Shown here piece by piece: positions 1-11,366 of a stretch of DNA of 64,000 nt. The stretch's first letter is position 1, and every line of letters begins with the position of its first letter. The notes beneath the pieces were generated by a model. The model searched no databases. It worked only from the letters and a program-made list of their open reading frames with translations, and had not been told where the DNA came from. Source of the DNA: Balamuthia mandrillaris (Eukaryota; Discosea; Longamoebia; Balamuthiidae); NCBI GenBank assembly GCA_031835245.1, contig JAVKOQ010000010.1, positions 248,001-312,000 on the forward strand, read 5' to 3'. The translations under genes were made by a program, and so were the position numbers.

Positions 1-1420
1 GAAAGGCTTCGTCGACGCTGTAAAGTGGATGTTGAACCGCAAGGCCGTGCCGCTGCCTTCCCCTCAGGAACTCGACCAAAAATTGCCTGTCCTTGAGCCT
101 AACTGGGACACCATTTATACTCCACGCTCTTCCTTCACTCTATCCTCTTCTGCCTCTGCCTCTTCCTCGTCCTCGTCTTCTTCCAACACAGCAAATGGCA
201 AAGAGGAAGAAGAGGAAGACAAAGCCAACGGAGACAGACCCATCATACAGGCCACGTGGATCGGCCACTCCTCGTTCCTGGTGCAGATGGAGGGCGTCAA
301 CTTCTTGACGGACCCCGTTTGGAGCCTGCGATGCTCTCCCTTGGGAAACGTTGGCGTTGGACCCAAACGCTTCCGGCCAGTGCCTTTCCCTATTGCTCGC
401 TTGCCTCCCATTGACTTTGTGGTCATTAGGTGCGTTGTTGTTGTCTTATGTTGTTCTTGTTGTTCTTGTTGTTGTGCTTGATAGAACGAATAGCAAATAA
501 CATTATCTCTTTACAGCCACAACCACTACGACCACTTGGACTATTATACGGTGCAGCAGTTGGGTAACTCCACGAAGTGGTATGTACCAATGGGCCTCAA
601 AGCATGGTTCCTCAAATGTGGTGTCAGCAACGTGGTGGAATTGGGATGGTGGGAGAAAGCCGTCTTTTCCAAAAAGAAGACTGCCTCCTCTTCCAAAGGA
701 AAAGGAGAAAAAGAAGCAGGAGACGGAGAAGAAGTGAGAGTAGAAATCGTAGCGACACCTGCTCAGCACTGGAGTCTCCGCAGCGGATTCGATCGATGCC
801 AAAGCTTGTGGTGCAGTTGGGCAGTGATGGGACGTTACAACCGTGTTTTCTTTGCTGGTGATACTGGCTATTGCCCCGCTTTTGCTGAGATTGGTCGTCA
901 ACACGGTCCTTTTGACTTGGGGTACTTCTTCTTTTTGTTCTCCTTGTGCTTTTCCCTTTTTTTTTCGGACTTGTTTCTGTTCCTCCTCTCTCATTTGTGA
1001 CTTTTTAATCCATGAAACAGACTTATCCCGATTGGAGCCTATTGTCCACGAGACTTTATGAAGCCGCAGCACGTGGACCCAGTAGAAGCGGTGCAGCTAC
1101 ACGAGGACATTCGAGCCAAGCGGTCTATAGGCATGCACTGGGGCACGTTTGTCCTTACCGATGAGCACGTATTGGAGCCACCGAAGAAACTCTTCGAGGA
1201 GCTGCAAAAGAGACAAATCCATCCGAGAGACTTTTTCGTGATGAAGCACGGCCAAACGGTGAAGCTTGTTGGGAGGGAGAAAGAAAGAAGGGGCTCCAAT
1301 TATGATGGTGGCGAAGAAGAGGAAGATGAATCAAAAGAGGTAATAGAGGAAGAAGGAATTGATGAGTGGTGGGTAGAGTATCTTCATGATGACGGTAAGA
1401 AGGAAGCAAGCTTCGCCTGA
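1..1420 (+). CDS. NAPE-PLD-like metallo-beta-lactamase-fold phospholipase D (5' partial)
   Basis: Probable N-acyl-phosphatidylethanolamine phospholipase D, a zinc enzyme releasing N-acylethanolamines from membrane lipid. The frame is open at the left edge, so the true start lies outside. Exons: <1-429, 517-921 and 1021-1420, each bounded by GT/AG. The sequence shows ATWIGHSSFLVQ, the TDPVWS strand, the metal-binding SHNHYDHLD motif created exactly at the first splice junction, FAGDTGYCPAF, IPIGAY and GMHWGTFVLTDE, all in the order of the NAPE-PLD family. A Ser/Glu-rich insert (about residues 47-72) and an acidic C-terminal tail are lineage-specific. Its stop lies about 215 bp from the convergent Rab stop. 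A generic UlaG-type lactonase is the alternative, but the full motif set favours NAPE-PLD. Confidence 0.85.
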
Positions 1421-1635
1421 AAGAAAAAGAGACAAAGTGAAGAAAAACTTTAAAAAAAAAATAGAAGGCTCTATTTACAATCAACAAAAAAAAAATGAGA
1501 AACAGGGCTCAAGAGAGAGAGAACTTTCTTTTTGTCACTTTTTTTTTTCCTGCTGACCTGAAGAAGGTGACCCGTTATGAACAAAAAAACAAACAAAAAT
1601 AAACCGTCAATGCGAGTGCAAAAAAAAAAAAAAAG

Positions 1636-3063
1636 TTAACATTGGCAGTTGTTTTTGTTCTGGTCTTTGTCAAAGAGTGCAATATCGTCTAATGTTAACT
1701 TCTCCAACTCTTCTGAAATAGGAATCTGTTTTACTGTTGATAAACAAAAGCAGAGGAAGAGTTAGTAAGAGTTGAAAGGGAAAGAAGGAATGAGAAGGGA
1801 ATGGAGAAGAAGATACCTAGCTCTGTGAATGCGGTTTCTACATTGTCACCTGTTTTGGCTGAAGTCTCAAAAAAAAGTATTCCTTGTGACAGTGCATAGC
1901 GTTCGCCCTCCTGCTCACAGAGAAAAAGACGAGATGAGAAGAAAGAAAGGAGAATAAAGAACGCGAAAGAAGTGAACGAAAGAATGAGAAGAGAACAGAG
2001 AGAGAGAGGAGAGTGAAGGGAAATGAGAAACCGTTGCCAAGATTTTCCGCCTGTTGGGTACGTCGCACTTGTTGGCTACAAGCACTATTTTAAAAGTATC
2101 TGGCATGTCTCGACGAAGCTTCTCCACCCAGTACTTGGCTTTATCGAATGTTTCTCGCTCCGTCATGTCATAAACCACCAAAGCGCCATGTGCCGTTCTG
2201 TAATACTGCTCTGTCATTGACTCAAACTGTTGGGTATAAATCAGCACTACTCCAAGAAGAAGCAAACAAACTACAAGATAGTAGCAGTAACAGAAGGAGG
2301 AGAAGGAGAAGGAGAAGGAGAAGGAGAAGGAGAAGGAGAAGGAGAAGGAGAAGGAGAAGGAGAAGGAGAAGGAGAAGGAGAAGGAGAAGGAGAAGGAGAA
2401 GGAGAAGAGAAGGAGAAGGAGAAGGAGAAGGAGAAGGAGAAGGAGAAGGAGAAGGAGAAGGAGAAGGAGAAGGAGAAGGAGAAGGAGAAGGAGAAGGAGA
2501 AGTAGGAGAACAAAAACAAGGCAAAAGGACAACAAGAACAAAGAGGGGGGAGAAAGAATAAAGGAAGAAGGTAATGAGAGCAGCAAGGATAAACCTGCTC
2601 CTGTCCTGCCGTGTCCCATATTTCAACTTTGACTTTAACCCCTTCCAAATCCAACACTTTCTCAAGATGCAGGGCTAATATGATGTGTTGCAATAATAAA
2701 AGAAGGACGAGAAGAAATAAATCAATAAACTTTCCTTCATTTCAAAAACAAAGAGGAGGGAGGGGGCAAAAAAAGTGGAGAAGAGGAGAGCAAACAAAAA
2801 ATAAAAAAAAACAAAAACAAACCTCCAACTGTGGAAAACTGGTTCTCATCGAATTTATCTTGAGCAAAGCGCCGTGAAACGCTTGTCTTTCCTACTCTGT
2901 GTCTGAGGGAGTGAAAAAAAAAAAGGGGAGACGTTATTACAGTGGACTCTCACAAAAGCATGGTGAAGAAAAATAATAGTAATCAAATGCTGGTTTTTTC
3001 CCTCTCGCTTTGGAGCTATTACCTGCCCATCGTCACAACCAACACCTTTCGATCATACGCCAT
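1636..3063 (-). CDS. Rab-family small GTPase
   Basis: Membrane-traffic GTPase. Six exons can be joined in phase: 3023-3063, 2823-2902, 2595-2674, 2032-2226, 1817-1910 and 1636-1733. Start ATG is at 3063, giving MAYDRKVLVV. The P-loop is GRHRVGKTS, built across the first intron. The other G motifs are WDTAGQE, NKCD and ETSAK. The C-terminus is NNCQC, a CXC double-geranylgeranylation signal typical of Rabs. The effector loop reads FSTVGG, not the usual TIG. The intron between 2594 and 2227 holds a very long purine hexanucleotide repeat. The subfamily cannot be assigned by eye; Rab5/21-like is possible. Confidence 0.88.
2296..2502 (+). repeat. (GGAGAA)n hexanucleotide repeat inside a Rab intron
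   Basis: About 205 bp of almost pure GGAGAA units with one phase slip near 2405. It lies inside the third intron of the minus-strand Rab gene, so the transcript carries (TTCTCC)n, a polypyrimidine tract. Long shadow reading frames on both strands here are repeat artefacts. Confidence 0.95.
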
Positions 3064-3683
3064 GTTGTTTGTTTTTATGGGGGGAAAGAACGCTTCTCTC
3101 TCTTCGTCTTCTTCTTTTTATGTGTCCGTTGGGGGAGGGGGGAGGGGAGGGTTTGTGTCGTCCACAAAATAGCTTTCCTCCTCCACAGCTTCTCTCTTCT
3201 TGTTTTTCTTCTTTTTTCTCCGACTGATCATGGATCACTAAAGTCATCGTGATCTTTGATTTACGATAGGCCGAGAAACCGATCAAATATGACGTCACCG
3301 TTCCACCACGTCCTAGACCCTACGCACCCTCATCCTCAACGCCCCTTTTTTTTATTTCTTTTATTAAAATACAAAGGGAAACGAAAAAAAAAAAAGACAA
3401 TCAAATAAATAAAAGGGGAGCCAGAGAAGAGGAGAGTAGAGGAGAGAAGAGTAGCGAGAAACCGAAAAAAAAAAGGAAACAAAAACAGTGCACCCATACG
3501 GAGAAGTAGTGGGGTTTTTTTAGAGTAGCACAAAAAAAAAAAAAATATTAAATAAATAGCGGCAGCACAGGGTGGTGGTTGGTGGTTGGTGGTGGCTTCC
3601 TCCCTTCCTTCTTGCTGCTTGGCCATTTTGTTTTTATTTTTTTTCATTCGTGGAAAAAGAACGATTTTGTTTTTTTCTTTGTG
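3064..3683. promoter_or_regulatory. Divergent intergenic region between Rab and PEHE genes
   Basis: About 620 bp between two divergent starts. It contains several A- and T-homopolymer runs (around 3350, 3385, 3460, 3535 and 3640) and a G-rich stretch near 3130-3150. No TATA box or other core element could be identified with confidence. A bidirectional promoter is inferred from gene orientation only. A GGTGGTT repeat sits at 3571-3590. Confidence 0.4.
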
Positions 3684-5325
3684 ATGCAGGACCGACCCTC
3701 TTCGTTGGTTGCTGCTACTCCTCCTCCTCCTCCTCCTCCACCACGAGATACAACGACAAGAACCAACAATCACGCTTTGGGTAGCGGCAGATTTGGAGTT
3801 GGGGCTGGAGTTGCGCTGCTGGAAGAGGACCCAGCTACCTCTGCTGCCTCCGACCACAGCCACAGACCCAATGGGACAACAGCCACAATGACAGCAGCAT
3901 CCACTACGTATTTGTTTGCTAGCAGAGAAGCAGAAGGAGGAGTCAATGGAGGCTATCGTGGAGGAGGCGGAGGAGACTCTCGCTCCTCCGCTACCACTGC
4001 CGCCTCTACCAAGGACTACTCTCACCTCCATCACTACCACCAACATCAACACCATCCTCACCACCATCAGCATCAGCACCAACACCCATTTGCCCTTTCA
4101 ACAGCAGGAGAGAACTCCTCTTCTTCTACGCCGTCTCCTACTACCACCACTCACCGCTCTGCCGCTCGTTTTATTGCCTCACACCAGCTTCAACAAGTGC
4201 CACCAACACAGCGGGACACGTTGCATCATCAGCGTCCTTCTTCTCCGGTTGCTACTCTACCCTCCATCCCTCCTCCCTCTCCTACTCATTATTTGGAAGA
4301 GAACGTCAACCCTCCGACCAACCAGAAGAGATCTCCTCCTTCTTCCTCCTACTCCCTTTTTTCCTCTTTTTATTCGGCTACTGCCTCTCCTGCAGCCTCT
4401 AATGCTGCTCCCACTATGGATGACAACAACAAAAACGACACCAGCAAACTCTACACCCATCGCCATCATAACAATAACCATCACCACAATCACAGAATCA
4501 CAGCTCCTACTACTAGCGCCGCCAAACCAACACCCAAACAAAGGAGAAAAGAAACGGCCACGACCTCTCGTCTTCCCTCCTCTTCCTCTTCTCCATTGTT
4601 GAATTCTTCAGCTTCTACTTCGGCTTCTGCCTCTTCTTCCACTCCTTCCACCACTGTTCCAGCTTCTAGCGAGGAAGTAGAACTTCCAAGTGGTGGAACT
4701 CGTGCATCTGTATCCTCTGGGCTAACTTCCATAGAGACGGATATTAGCTCGGATGAAGCTGAGATGAAGGAGGAACCACCACCCCAAGGCAGTGATTGGT
4801 ACGTCCTTTTGTATGAACATGAACGAAACAAGAGAGTAAAGAGACTTAGAGAAGAGAGAGAGAGAGAACAAGAACAATTCACTTAACAAGACATTGATTT
4901 GGTAGGACGAACAGCAAAGATGAGGAAGGAGTGCGACGGAGCTGGCAACACATACGTTGCCAGCTGGCATGGCGGTGGAAGTGGTTACAGCTGCAGGCTC
5001 ACGATGTACAACACCATGTGGACCTATGCGAGGCTATTTGCGAGCGCAAGCGGCGCAGCAAGCAGAAGATCACTCCTCTTTATACAGATCCACACCAACC
5101 ACATGCCATCCGCACTACTGGTTTCGCTCCTCTCCAAAAAAATCGAAAGCTCTTTCGCAGAGCGCCTTCGTTTGACTCTGCCATTGCCACAACTACCTCC
5201 TTTTCCTCTTCTGCATCCCCTTCCACATCAACCACCACCCAAAACAACCGCCACCCTTCTGGTTCCAAGCTTCTTTCCTCTTCTCTACCTCCTACTCATC
5301 CTCTCTATTCTCATTACCATGGTAC

Positions 5326-5360
<35 letters not shown>

Positions 5361-6803
5361 TCCTCCCTCTTCCTCTCCTTCTCTCTTCTCTCTTCTCATC
5401 AACGATGACTAATCGGGATATAAAATGTTTTATAATATATGCAATAATGAAGCCGAACTGGTTGCGGAGAGAGAAAAACGGAGACGAGAAGGTAGAAAGC
5501 GAAAACGATTTGAAGAGAAAAAACGAAAAAAGAGCGCCAAACGTATGGATAGCCACCCCGAGGCGCAATCCTTCCCTCCTTTCGCAGCTGAAACAACCCC
5601 TGCAAAGAAACAAAAACGTAAAGTGCTCCTACTAAACCATACACATGTGCATTTTTCTCACTTTAATTCTATCGTTCTGATATTCTGCGATATTAGCTTT
5701 TTCATCCCATAAGAGACTTTCATCTAGCCGAGAAAATGGTTTGACTTCTTGAAACAGATCTTCTTTTTTTGAAACAAATCTTCTCTTCAGTAGTTAACTA
5801 ACTTGTTGTGTAGCCTCGAAGCATAGGGACTCACTTACTGAATCCCTTTCTAACAATACTCAACAACGACACAACAAAGCGAAAAAGAAGAAAAGCCTAA
5901 AGAGTAGCGATTTTGACATTGACAATTACGTCATTCCCTTTGGTATGCTCAGCATGAACATCGCCATGCCTGAAAGAGAGATCAAACCGGAAATCACAAC
6001 GCCCTCTTGGCGTTCCACCATCGAAGACGCTGAAACCGAAGCCAGTAGCGAGGTGCATATCCCTTCTCTCTTCTCTCCTCTCTCTCTTGCGAGCAAAAGG
6101 TGAACTTTTTGCTGAATGAGCGAGCGTATTATGTGAATAGGAGGACACCGGGGACGAAAGTTTTGCGCAGAGACATGTTGACCAAGAATGGGCCGAGAGG
6201 CAACGGTATCTCGTGCCCAAAAGTGGAAGCAGGCGACCCACAGCTCGGTCTCCTGCTTATTCTGGTACGTTATTCTTTTGCTTGTACAAAAAAATACTAA
6301 GCGAGTAACTGAATTAAAAAACAGCAGATATTCAACAAACCTCTGAAGAATGGAAAAAGAACCGAACGGATTTTATCAACAAAACCTACCTTAATAACTC
6401 CCACAGACGACCTCTACAATCTATCCTTTGGGATATGTATAGCGAAGCAGATGAAGAACAGAGCGAGGAAGAAGAGGAGATGAATCAATTGGGCAAGGAA
6501 GACTTTGAAGAAAAAGTGGAGGAAGAAGAAGCGGAAGCAGATGATGAAGAAGAAGAGGAGGAAGAAGAGGAAGAAGACTCTTATGTTGATGATGATGGGA
6601 ATTTTGGAGATGATTGGGATTACGAACAACAACAAAAGCAACGGAGAAAGGCTAAACACAAGTACAAACACCAAAAGCAAAACGGGGTGGACGTGGATGT
6701 CACCCTCCTAAACGATGACTCGTTCAATTACTCCTCTTTCCGGTGGAACGTTGCCTCCGCTACGAGCACCACCATTTGCATACGTAGAACCATCAGAGAT
6801 TGA
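3684..6803 (+). CDS. PEHE-domain chromatin protein (KANSL1/MSL1 family)
   Basis: Probable scaffold subunit of a MOF/KAT8-type histone acetyltransferase complex (NSL or MSL). Exons that join in phase: about 3684-4798, 4906-5321, 5453-5618, about 5827-6052, 6141-6264 and 6325-6803. The first exon encodes about 370 residues of low-complexity Ser/Thr/Pro/His sequence. A Trp-rich helix (WRWKWLQLQAHDVQ) resembles the helix preceding basic segments in KANSL1. A Lys/Arg-rich nuclear-localisation region follows. The PEHE core is clear: FDIDNYVIPF and TPSWR, then, after the next intron, DESFAQRHVDQEWAERQRY. The tail is very acidic. The start is uncertain: the Met at 3684 may follow a 5'-UTR intron. The third acceptor (5826 rather than 5813) was chosen by phase only. 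The PEHE assignment is firm; NSL versus MSL is not decided. Confidence 0.82.
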
Positions 6804-6901
6804 GGCCAGTTGCCCCTCTTCCATTCATTCAGTTACAAAAAAAAAAGAACCCTTCTCTTCTTTCTCAAAACTTTTTTTTTGTATAACCTACAATATATGA
6901 G

Positions 6902-6940
6902 AGGGAGAGAAGGGAGAGAAGAGAGAGAGAGAGAGAGAAC
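6902..6940 (+). repeat. (GA)n tract in the 3' flank of the CH-LIM gene
   Basis: Imperfect GAGAGGGAGAGA followed by pure (GA)n immediately beyond the stop codon of the minus-strand gene, so it reads (CT)n in that transcript. Confidence 0.8.
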
Positions 6941-7380
6941 TCAGTGAGGAATACAATGACGGTCGCAATATGGTTCGCCACGGAAAGACACGAATTGGTT
7001 GGCCAACCCTTTGCCACAGCCGTAACAGGTGAAGCAGTCGTAGTGCCAATCGGCGTCGAGAGCCTTGGCGAACTCGCCCACGATGATTCTGCCGCAGCGA
7101 TGGCAAACGAGCCTGCCCACGCTGCTGCGACCGCTTTCCACGCATTCCTGACAGCAAGGCTCGTTTTGGACGTTGAAAAAGTCGCCGGAGAGAAGGGCCT
7201 GACAAACGGAGCACACGAGGCAATGCGTGTGGTAGGCTTTGTCAGCGAAGGAGGTGTGCGTGCCACGAATGGCTTTTCCGCAACCAGCACATATTATCTT
7301 GGGCGCATTGTCCCTTTCTTCTACAGCTGTTTTTTTGTTTTTGTTTTTGTTTTTTTGTTTTTGTTTTTGTTTTAGGATTA

Positions 7381-7416
<36 letters not shown>

Positions 7417-10400
7417 CTGTTTTGAGTACATTGACGAGAGCAAGGAATGCTTTGATCCAGATTTCTCTGGTTTTATGAGCAACTTCCTGTAACTGTTGCA
7501 CATAGTGTGTTTTTTGCCCACCGGCAGCTTGCACCTCATCGCCATAGGCTCGTACGGCGTCCATGAACTTCTTTGATATCTCTAAAAAGACATTGATAGC
7601 TCTGATGATGGAATCCCTTGTATCGGATTCTTCCTCGTCCAAAGCGGCGGCGGCTTTGCGCAGAGCATCCACCACCTGCCGCATTAGCGTACGAAAGCGT
7701 TCAAAGTCAAACTCTTTGAGTCCCTCATCATCGCGAAGCAGATGTGAGATCTGCCCAAGATTGGCGATGCCATCCTTAATACAATCCTTGAATGGTGCTA
7801 GTTGCACATCATCACGGTTGTTGTAGGCGGATGGTAGCGAAAGCAGCTCTTGAAGATCGTCGACCCATTGTGGATCAGCGGCAGCTGGAGGATAACGGGG
7901 TGATACTGAAGTAGAGCTGCTTCTCGAGGACGACGTCGATGACGTGGTAGCGATAACGGTTCTAGGTGATGGCAATCTGGCGCTACCAACGCGTCTTGGT
8001 GATGACAGAATGGAGCTTCCACTTCTGGGAGATGGCATTCTGGCGCTGCCACCGCTCATTGGCGATACATAGGCAACTGATCCGCCAATGCTCCTTGGTG
8101 ATGACTGCATGGGGCTACCACTTCTCGGCGATGGCAACCTGGCGCTACCACCTCTTGTAGGTGATGTATAGGCAACGGAGCCACCAATGTTTGATGAGGA
8201 GTGTGGTGCTGCATTCAGCAGATCTTGTAAAAAGTAAAAGCGGTCCATGAGCTGTTTACGGGCGTTACGGTACTGCGGATCAGAACGAACTTTAACTGCT
8301 TCGATGACAGGAGCGGCAGCTCGTGCCAATTGGTTACATGCCTGTGAAGCATTTCGTAAGCCCAGTCAACTCAAAGAGAGAATGAGAAATAAGGCGGCAG
8401 GAGAAGTGTGACTAACCTCAACCACTCGCGCACGGTAATCGGCATCAAGGCTTGTGGAGGCTACTGCCTTGGCCTCCTCCACAATCTTTCGCAACAATGC
8501 AGCAAAAGCCCTAAAGTCAAATGAGAGGTAAGGTGCATCAAGCACTTCGTTGAGCTCGTCCGCTTCAAGTTGGGCGGTAGGTCTGTAGTGTGGCTCCGTG
8601 GGACTTTCTCTTTCTCTTTCTCTTTCTCTTTCTCTTTCTCTTTCTCTTTCTCTTTCTCTTTCTCTTTCTCTTTCTCTTTCTCTTTCTCTTTCTCTTTCTC
8701 TTTCTCTTTCTCTTTCTCTTTCCTGTTGAGATTTGGCAGCAGCATTGTTGTTGTTCAATGCAGAGTCCATGTCAGCTAATAGGTCAGCTATGCTTGCATT
8801 ATAGTCCCTATCGGAGAGAGGAGCAGGCCTTTGCGCTTCCAGTTCTCTCCGCTTTTTATCTTCTTCCTCCTTCTTCCTTTTGGCGTCTTCTTCCTGTCTC
8901 TTTCTTTCCTCTTCTTTTCTTTTTTGGTCAGCTTCTTCTCTTTGCTTTCTTTCGGCCTCCTCTCTTCGCTTTTGCTCCTCTTCCCGTCTCTTCTTTTCGT
9001 CAGCTTCTCTTCGCTTCTGTTCTTCTTCTTTGTGCTTTTTGGCTGCTTCTTCCATTTTTCGTTGCTCTTCATCCTGCTTGTCTTCCGTTCCTAATTCGTT
9101 CATCAAGTTATTCAACAACTCCAAAGTCTTCTCGCTGCTCTTGTCGTCATCGCCGCCTCGAGAAAGGTCGAAGCTATTAGAAGGATTTTCTTTCTTCTGG
9201 TACCGCTGGTGTTGCGGATGAGCACCGCTATCAGGGCTGGGTGAATCGGCGTTCTTGGCAATGGCGTCTAATTGTGCCAAAAGATTAAGTATGTCCTGTC
9301 CGTCTCTTTGGTTCTCCTTCTCCTTCTCCTTCTCTTTTTCTTTCTCTTTCTCTTTTTCTTTCTCCTTTTCTTGAGCAAGGTAGGGTTGGTCTGTGCCTGC
9401 TCTTTTGTTTTGGTCGATACCCTCGGCGATGGCAGTGAGGTCATCCAGCATTCCCAAAATATTATCGGTAGATGCGGTGACGGACAGCGGAGAAGGTTTG
9501 TTGTTGTTGCTATTGTTGGAACCGCTTATAGTACGAGTTACAGCAGGCGTTGCCTTCGGGGAATCCTTGACTGGAGAGGGTGCTGCTGTGTTATGTTTTG
9601 TGGCAGGATACTTTGGTGCCAAAGGGCCGTTTTGAAGAGCATCAAGACAGAGACTGACGTAAGTCATCACACTCTTGTCATCTGGTTTGGAAGCTCTGGA
9701 CATATCATGAGGGTGAAGCATGGGCGGCAAACCAAACTCGTTCTGTAGAATGTCAAATGCCCACGCTAATCTCTTGGCATTGGTATCTTGATCTTCCTTA
9801 TCACCTGGTTATAATATACACATAGGACACATCAATTAAAAAGCAACAAACGACTGGGAGAGCTATCAGAAGGGCAAACCTAGGGCATGAAGGTCCTTGC
9901 CATACTTATGATGAGGGTCAGCGTATTCCGGTTGCTGTTTGCAAACCATTTCCGCGAATACTTTGCCGCTTTGAAAGTTGGTATCAAAGTTCTCTAACGG
10001 AGGAAGAGGTGTCCCAAACAGATTGCTGCTGTAGACTGGATTCTCAGGCCGTTGCTCTCCTCCCAAATAGCTCTCCAACGCTGACATCAACAATTGCTTT
10101 GGAGAAACGTTTTCTAGAGAGAGAGAGAGAGAGAGAGAGAGATTGAGTCGTTAGAAAGAAAACACAGAAGAGAAGCGCAATGATGAAAGAAAATAGAGAA
10201 GAGAACAGCAGAAAGAAGAAAAGGGAATAAAGAAAGAGAACGAAGGTACTATTGTTGGAGTCGTGGGCAGCAAAACGGAGTTGATAGTGGAGGATAAGGT
10301 GCCATATCAGACCGAGAATGAGCTTAAGGTCGCCGTCAGCAATGTCTTCTGCCTGAATGTTTTCAAGCCCCACATTTTCGTTTCTCATAAACACAAAAGT

Positions 10401-11076
10401 AACATAGAGGTTGTTGATGAACTGTATACGAATTCTTGGGTTGGCTGTCAAACCTTTTTTGCCCAGTTAAAATGTACTGTCATACAGCGAGAGAAAAGAG
10501 AGAGAAGAGAGAAGAGAGAAGAAAGATGATAGAAGAGAGAAGAGAGAGAGAAGAGGGAGAGAGAGAGCGAGAGAGGGGCAGCGAGAGAGAGAAGAGGGAG
10601 GAAAGAAGAAAGGAGAAAAGAAAGGAGAAAGAAGAATAAAACAAGAGAGAATCCCGGACGATAGGAGGAGAAAAAGAGAAGAATTGGGAACAGAGAAAAG
10701 TTATACCAGATAGCTCTTTGCCGGAGAGAGCTCCCAGCAGAGTAGCCAGTTGAATGCCTTGCATAACAAAGCCGTGTCAAATATGTTCATTCTCGTTCAA
10801 AATTATTGAGTAGTACCTGTCTGAAATGCGGTTTTCAGGTCGGTGATCCTCGTGTTACTGGGAGTCAAGTAGTGGTTGCACCATGCCCGGAAGCTCTGCG
10901 ACATGTTCAAAGCACGCCGGTGAATATAAAATTGACATCATTGACCACAGAGAGGGAGAGAGAGAGACCTTGTATTGCATTTGTTGCCAAGGCGGCAGCT
11001 CAGAAAAGGAGGCCAGAGAGGCATAGTCATCGCTGTCTGCCGAGTCCACCGCCAACGCCCGTTTCAACGAACTCAT
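6941..11076 (-). CDS. Tandem calponin-homology, helical-repeat, double-LIM actin-binding protein
   Basis: Predicted actin-cytoskeleton crosslinker. In-phase exons: 10969-11076, 10817-10895, 10707-10757, 10250-10444, 9880-10113, 8417-9804, 7417-8341 and 6941-7326. CH1 is alpha-actinin-like (SFRAWCNHYL, then LLGALSGKEL and IRIQFINNLYV). CH2 follows, with FGLPPMLHPHDM and SVMTYVS. A long charged middle has (KE)n, an EE/KR-rich coiled coil and an (ER)n run. Two related helical modules each begin FDFxxF and are separated by imperfect Ser/Pro/Gly repeats. The C-terminus has two LIM zinc fingers, beginning CAGCGKAIRGTH and CHRCGRIIVGEF. The N-terminal CH pair should bind F-actin and the LIMs should recruit partners. 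I know no exact named orthologue. It converges with the PEHE gene and diverges from the CRIP-like gene at 11367. Confidence 0.87.
7955..8195 (-). repeat. Imperfect protein-coding tandem repeat, about 40 residues per unit
   Basis: Within the CH-LIM gene the segment reads as about two and a half copies of a unit containing IGGSVAYxSPxxGG, SARxPSPRSGS and SSPR. It is Ser/Pro/Arg-rich with many SP sites, so it is probably disordered and a substrate for proline-directed kinases. The repeat is visible at the protein level and, imperfectly, in the DNA. Confidence 0.8.
8598..8722 (+). repeat. Coding hexanucleotide repeat giving (Glu-Arg)n
   Basis: About 20 copies of CTTTCT on the plus strand. It lies inside the large exon 8417-9804 of the minus-strand CH-LIM gene and encodes alternating Arg-Glu in the reading frame. 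A related KEKE-coding array sits at about 9307-9370. Both sit in predicted charged single-helix or coiled-coil segments and are likely length-polymorphic. Confidence 0.9.
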
Positions 11077-11366
11077 TCTTCTGTTTGAAAAAATAAATAA
11101 AAATAAAATAAATGATTTATTTTCCACCCTATCCAAATTATTCAAACTGGTGACATCAGCAATGATCCTACCTGCGAGATCGTTCCCAGACAACAATCGC
11201 TACACACCCCTCATGCAAGATTGGCCACTGCTCCTCGTGCTGATTATGTTTTTTGCCCGTTCGGCTGACGTGAGCTCGCTGATGCGGGCGAAGAACCTAA
11301 CCAATTCTTTTTTGTTTGCTGCGCAAAGCATACCACACACACCTACACGTACACCCGAAGTAAACA
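11077..11366. promoter_or_regulatory. Shared upstream region of CH-LIM and CRIP-like genes
   Basis: About 290 bp separate the divergent start codons of two LIM-domain genes, so a shared bidirectional promoter is plausible. No recognised core element was seen. Confidence 0.35.

Noticed and set aside
2222-2693. Long frames rich in Leu, Arg, Ser-Pro or Lys-Glu on both strands
   Set aside because: All are translations of the (GGAGAA)n intron repeat; true exons of the Rab gene flank it.
3336-4085. Minus-strand 249-codon frame opposite the PEHE gene
   Set aside because: It is the antisense of low-complexity Ser/Thr/His coding sequence and A/T runs, with no recognisable domain.
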